DNA from: Dichetophora obliterata
Taxonomy: Eukaryota > Arthropoda > Insecta > Diptera > Sciomyzidae
Reading direction: 5' to 3'
Length of the DNA: 64,000 bases
Assembly: GCA_963920525.1 (NCBI GenBank)
Contig: OY986435.1
Location: 103,460,615 to 103,524,614, forward strand
The position numbers were made by a program, and so were the translations under genes. Shown here in pieces: positions 58,985 through 64,000 of the stretch. The notes under the pieces are model-generated. The model did not search any database. It had not been told where the DNA came from and was given only the letters and a program-made list of their open reading frames with translations. Numbering within the stretch: the first letter of the stretch is position 1; each line of letters begins with the position of its first letter.

Positions 58985-61660
58985 GGTTTTTTTTTTTTTT
59001 TTAGACAACCAACGCTCAGGGGATGCCCCCTATAAATGCGTAAGCATTATGTTGATTTGGAAGATGGGTGATAGTTAGTTGGAAGGTGGATAGATGGAGT
59101 AGTGTCGGTGAAGATTTGTTTTGAATTTGCACAGCTCAAAACTTCCGGGAAACACGCTCGCAGGGAGACTATTCCACAACTTAACCGCACGACTAAAGAA
59201 CGAATTATCGCGGTAATGCGAAGTTCTATTAGGCATCGATGCAATGGTAAAGGGGTGGGCTTGGACAGCTGCCCGAGTGGACCTGGGAAACATACGAGCT
59301 GGTGGCGTCAGGCCATGTATCTCCCTTGAACACTTCCCATGGTAATATCTATACAGAAGGCTTAGGCAACCTACATTACGTCGATGCTCAAGAGAGTTGA
59401 GAGAGGATGAAATACTTTCATCTCTTATCAAATATATCGCACGACGTTGAATTCGGTCCAGAAGCTCCAAATAAGATCTTGAAGCACCTGCCCAAATGTG
59501 CGAATTGTACTCCATTTTCGGCCTAATATATGAGGTGCAGATCATGCGAAGATCAGCTGAAGTGAAATATTTTTGCACCGTTTTAGAAAACCTAGGCACT
59601 TGCCCGCTTCTTTCGACACATCGAAAATATGATCATTCCAACGAAGATCAGATTGGATCGATATGCCCAGAACGTCAAGAGCGGCTGATACCACAAGATC
59701 CACACCATTCATACTGAGAGGAGCTAAAGGGCAATTCACTCGCTTGTGGGTTAACAGACAACACTGGGTCTTGCTTGCATTGAACTCTACTCTATTAGCA
59801 AGACATCACTCAGAGATTTTTTGTAGATCATTTAGGAGTGTGTCATTCATAGTTTGCCTTTTTCTCTTAATCTCCATAGAGCTTGGGCGTTTTTTGAATG
59901 AATATGAATGACAAATGCTGCTGTCGTCCGCAAACGAATGTATTGGGTTATGCGTCAACGACAGAAGGTCGTTGATAAAAACCAGAAACAAGGTTGGCGA
60001 TAGAACTGAACCCTGCGATACTCCTGCGTTGATGGCGTGCTTCTCGGACGAAATACCGTCAACTACGACTCGAATCATTCTGTCCTTGAGAAAACACGTG
60101 ATCCATCGAGCAAAATCACCACCAAAACCATATGCAGCAAGTTTTGACACGAGCGCTTTATGCCACACTCGGTCGAACGCTTTTGAAATATCCAGAGCAA
60201 CAACCCTGCTCTCACCGAAAAAGTGAACGCATTTATTCCATTCTTCGGTTAAGAACGCCATAAGATCACCAGTAGAGCGAGCCCTACGGAAACCATATTG
60301 ACGGTCACTGAGCAGTTTGTTGTGCTCCAGATAGTTCACAACGTTGAAGTTTATTACGGTCTCCATAACTTTGGAAAGCGTAGAGCATATCGCAATGGGT
60401 CGGTAGTTTGCAGGGTGCGTGGCATCACCCTTTTTAGGTACCGGCTGGACCTTCCAAAAAGATGGAAATATTCCTATTCTGTAGGAGATGTTGAAAAGGT
60501 TGCGCAAAGGCCGAGCCAGCGAAGAAGCACACATTTTATGCCATCAGGACCAGAGGCTTTGTTTACGTTGAGATTTGAAAGGACCCTTTTAACTACTCTC
60601 GTTCGAAAGTATATCTCCTGCATTGCAGAAGATCCACCCTCAACAAAGGGCAGTGGCTAATTGCTATCCGAGAGAGTGGAATTTTGTGCAAACAATCTAG
60701 CCAATAGGTTCGCTTTATCAGCCGAGTCAGTGAAGATTTGTTCATCTTTTAAAAGAGCTGGAATCGATGACGATGTCTGGTTCTTAACTCTTTTAACAAA
60801 TGACCAAAAATTTTTGCTCCCTTTGGGGCAGAGAAGAACCTGTTCTCGAATGTGAGCTTCGTGCAGAAACTTTTCGCGTTTTAAAATTGCATTACAGCGA
60901 TTCCTTGCCTCGATGCGAAGTCTTTTAGTATCAGTATTCTTGTTAGAACGCCAATTCTGAAAAGCTTCCTCTTTGGACCTGACTGCAATCCTGCAAGTCT
61001 CATTAAACCATGCACTCATGGTCTTTTGGTTTAATGCTTCTCATCACTTTGGGGGAAAAAAGTGGGTTCCTTCACTAGTTGAATCAGTTGGTTCGATTCA
61101 GCAAATAGCTCAACATATTGTCCAACAGGTGTCAATGGCGTAACCAACCTGAGTGACGTAACCAAGCCGGGTTGTGGACATTGAAATCGCCTGCTACAAC
61201 GATCTCTTTGTCAGGAAACAACCCCAAAATATGCGTGATCGAATCAGAGAGAGAGTTCAGTTTGTTAAAAGTGGGCTCCCTCCCTAGATTCGGACTTCTA
61301 TAAGCCTGAAGCGAAGCCTGAACCTAACCCACATTGAGCTTAACTCTGGATCGGTCACGTTCAGACTCCGCTCACACTGGTACGCTACATCTGTTCTTAT
61401 AAAAAGGGCAATGCCCCTATGCAAAGAAAACAATGGCAGTAAGCGATACCCAGGTATGTAAAAATCCAGTGGATCTGCATCCTCGGCCACCTGGGTCTCG
61501 CTCAGTGCCATTATTTGAGGCCTATGTAGAGCACAATGTACATAGACCGAGAAAAAATTCGCCCTCAGTCCACGAACATTGCAGAAATCTATGCGAAAAC
61601 GACCCGACATCTCCGCACCATGCAAAAATCAAACAAATAAGGGCATACAAGGTTGTAGAA
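58985..61660 (-). mobile_element. Jockey/CR1-type non-LTR retrotransposon, 5'-truncated
   Basis: On the minus strand the 3' end is an oligo(A) run (T-run at about 58987-59003 on plus), and the coding region is 59075-61625. AATTAGTT occurs at both sides (58977 and about 61655) and may be the target duplication. No gag-like first ORF is seen, so the copy is probably 5'-truncated; also part of the endonuclease is lost. Confidence 0.85.
59075..61625 (-). pseudogene. Broken endonuclease/reverse transcriptase of the Jockey/CR1-type element
   Basis: From 61625: FRIDFCNVRGLRANF and ALSETQV open the endonuclease. A frameshift near 61300 is followed by VVAGDFNVHNPAWL (61170), then decay. 60657-61019 reads MSAWFNETCRIAVRSKEEAF, the linker before RT, with TAG at 60657. 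The frame continues PLPFVEGG... NKASGPDGIKC and shifts near 60535 into PVPKKGDATHPANYRPIAIC, LDISKAFDRVWH, AGVSQGSVLSPTLF and HSFADDSSI (FADD in place of YADD). A TGA at 59806 and a one-base loss in an A-run near 59580 follow. SYIRPKMEYNSHIWAGASRS and LWNSLPASVFP close the protein at 59075. At least five lesions are present, but the copy is still easily readable. Confidence 0.9.
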
Positions 61661-63204
61661 ATTAGTTACGGCTGCAAGAGAGCTGCACAACATGAGCAGT
61701 ATAAAAAGTACTGAAGCAAGTGTTATGCCTTTACTTCAGCACAATTCAGCCCACTGTGCAACCCTACTTACAAACGTAACTAATGTGAAAGGATGGGGAG
61801 TTGACGGAACCGAAAAAAACAACAATTACTTACACCGCGAGGAGCATAGAAAAGCCCCTCGCACGGTCAGACAAAAAAAAACACGAATGTTGGTGTTGAT
61901 GCTGTAGCTGGCGGCTGGCTCTCTGCAAAACTGGTTTTGCTGTTGTGTTGTTGGTTGGAGCTGCTGGGTGTTTGTTGCTTTGGTTACATTTGTTTTTGTT
62001 TTTATAATTGTTTATTTTTACACTGCTGTTTGTTTATTAATTTAGTTTCAATTTTATTTAAATTGTTTGAAATAAAACACATAACATTTAATTTTTACAC
62101 TATCGCGGTGTATATTTAGACACGAAACACGACAAAACATTTAAGAAACGGGACAAACAACTAGCTTTAAAAAAATTAAATCTATGACGAGGACGGACGG
62201 ACGCACGTCTATGCCCAACGAGATCACGAACGCAACATGTTTCGTTTATTAACATGTAAGCCATGTATTCTAATTTTTTTTTAAGAAATCAACTTTGGTG
62301 CCTTCTAGCATAGAAAACCAATAATACAATATAGTTTCTTCATATTGACTTCTAACTAAATTGTGTTAAAATAAACCCGACTACGTTATATAATAAAATG
62401 GCTTGAAAATAAATCCTTAAATATTTAAATTTTTTTCCGCTTGAGGATCTAGAAACCTACTTTAAGCGCAATTTTTAAACGCGTTTTTCTTGGAAAGTTA
62501 TTTTTCACGCGACGTGCAATGTAATTCAGCTCTTTGCAAATTGGACTAGATCTTTTTATAGAATGCTGTTTTTAACCGTTTTTTTATATCTAGAAAAATA
62601 AGTTGGTTTTTTTTTTTAAAGTGGTCTTACTTAAATGTATTGTTTTATTTTTGGTTTCTCTTTGTCAAACTAATATTTACTAAATCGAACGAAAAAAGTT
62701 CCATTTTTGACTTAAGTAGAGATTTGTGACTTGAAGGCTGTATGACATTATTTTTTCCAACTTCCAACATACAGAGTAAATGGAGCTATAGTATTTACTC
62801 CAGCTTTGTTGAAATCCTTTCAATGATGCAAATTCAGTCGCTAGAGCTGTTAAACATAAAAAAGCATTTACAAAAATTTAGTAACTGAAATTGAAAAGAT
62901 TCATCAGAAATAGTGTCTTATTTTGGGATACCTTTTTTACTCTCTATGCACTGCTACTTCTTGAAAATCGAGTGACCACCAAACGGAAATTGGCAAGCTT
63001 CATATTCTCTTTAACAAATGGCTCCAGCAGCACGTAGAAATTCCACATTGTGAACTGATGCAAAAATTTAGGTACCGACTACTCATAATTGTGCACATAA
63101 TAACAACACTTTAATTTTACTGCGCATCGAAGTTTTTTTGGCCAACTAATGATTGTAATCTTTGGAGCTGATATCGATCAGCAGAAATTAAAACAGGTCA
63201 TTAT
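61661..63204. other. Region without a readable gene
   Basis: On the minus strand 61850-62050 is rich in CAACAA and CAGCAACA words, as in fly 5' untranslated leaders or retroelement leaders. It could be the leader of the neighbouring retroelement or of a host gene, but no splice or start evidence settles this. The rest is A+T-rich. Confidence 0.35.
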
Positions 63205-63500
63205 GGATATAAAGTGCAATTCCAGCCCTTGCAAGGACTTTGATCGATCCTCTTTTCATTGTGTTGTGCGTGTTATTAAATGTTGGAACACAAATGATCG
63301 AGAACTAGATATACAAGTAATGCCGACTCCAAACGGCTAGTGTTCTCGAGAAGCTCTACTTGGCAGGTATTACTCTCTGAGGTTTATTTTATAATAAATA
63401 TTGATTGAATAGAATAAACATTCTGTCTCAGAAGTGAATTAAACCCCTGCCACCACTGTTCTTAGACTACCGACCACGCACTGTAATCAGTATGCCACGG
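63205..63500 (-). mobile_element. Second, diverged copy of the tRNA-derived SINE
   Basis: TTGTGTTGTGCGTGTTATTA, ATGCCGACTCC, CGGCT and GTTCTC-AGAAGCT blocks match 25255-25420 in the same order and orientation. The head (63430-63500) keeps CGTGGCATACTGATTACAGTGCGTGGT-like A-box sequence, but the B box has changed to GGTTTAATTC. Confidence 0.72.
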
Positions 63501-64000
63501 ATGCTATAACATTTTTAACGGTTAGCGGAACCTAAATCTTTAATATTGTGCATAAAAAAGTTCAACTGAACTGTATTGGTTCTAGTCAGAGAAAATAATA
63601 CGTGCTTCAAATGTTTTTATAGTAACAATTTTGTTGTCACAGCACAAGCTCAGTACCAATTAAACTGTGAATGAAGCGAAAATCACAAGTTACACCAAAT
63701 ATCCCAAGTAAAAATTTATAACTGGTTTCATATTTGGAAGTTAGAGATATCACAAGTTGACAAAAGTTATCAAACGAAAGTTATATCAAATCTTCAATAT
63801 GTCAAAATATTTTTGAGAAATTCAAGTGAATAAAATGGAATAACTTTTGAAATTGAATAAATCCCAAAGTTATTCCAACTTCTCAAGTTAAAAAAGTGAA
63901 TAAAACGGCCCTAAGCAGCTCAACTCGTTTTATTTTTTATTGGAGAGTTTTGTTCGAATATTATTACAAATATAACCTGCTGATGAGAAGCACCGTTCTG
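63501..64000. other. Spacer at the right edge, nothing recognised
   Basis: Words like AACAAAGTTAT / AAGTTATACC recur loosely (AAGTTA, CAAGTT), with no gene. Confidence 0.3.

Overview
The window is A+T-rich eukaryotic nuclear DNA, most probably from a brachyceran fly. The Hsp27 homologue reads very like the Drosophila protein, the introns are 60-70 bp, and the transposon families (mauritiana-type mariner, Tc1, pogo/Tigger, hAT, RTE, Jockey-like) are typical of large fly genomes. A tephritid or similar fly would fit, but I cannot place it from sequence alone. Only two host genes are visible, both on the minus strand: the last five exons of a YTHDF-type m6A reader (42602-44766) and an intact, intronless small heat-shock gene of the Hsp27 type (56489-57175). 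There is no operon logic; almost everything else is mobile or tandem DNA.

Layout: 1-5.7 kb holds a non-LTR fragment, a broken DUF4817-type Tc1/mariner element, and a ~140-bp tandem array split by a hAT-like element with a perfect 8-bp target duplication. 6.3-8.4 kb holds a Tc1 relic and a nearly intact mariner (one stop codon short of full length). 8.6-9.1 kb is a 60-bp minisatellite with an internal dyad. 9.6-15.6 kb holds a Tc1-like non-autonomous copy and a 4.5-kb hAT-type element with matching 8-bp duplications. 15.7-17.1 kb is a 159-bp tandem array. 19.2-24.9 kb holds Tc1 relics, a 2.4-kb pogo/Tigger element, a 39-bp minisatellite and a P- or hAT-like MITE. 25.2-29.5 kb holds a tRNA-derived SINE, a MITE, GTCCCGTGCGAC motifs, a ~120-bp array and a transposase relic.

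An almost full-length RTE retrotransposon occupies 29.56-32.78 kb and has itself split an older repeat. 33.6-42.1 kb is a patchwork of transposon-derived coding relics, inverted duplications and nested MITEs. After the YTHDF gene come more MITEs (one piggyBac-like), a decayed non-LTR RT, and a 4.2-kb near-perfect palindrome (50437-54664). The exact dyad centre of that palindrome is the TA target site of a pogo-like element, and this is the most unusual structure in the window. Hsp27 and a broken Jockey/CR1-type retrotransposon (58985-61660) finish the region, with a second SINE copy near the right end.

All calls come from reading sequence and translations by eye. Family names rest on remembered motifs, and identities are estimates, not alignments.
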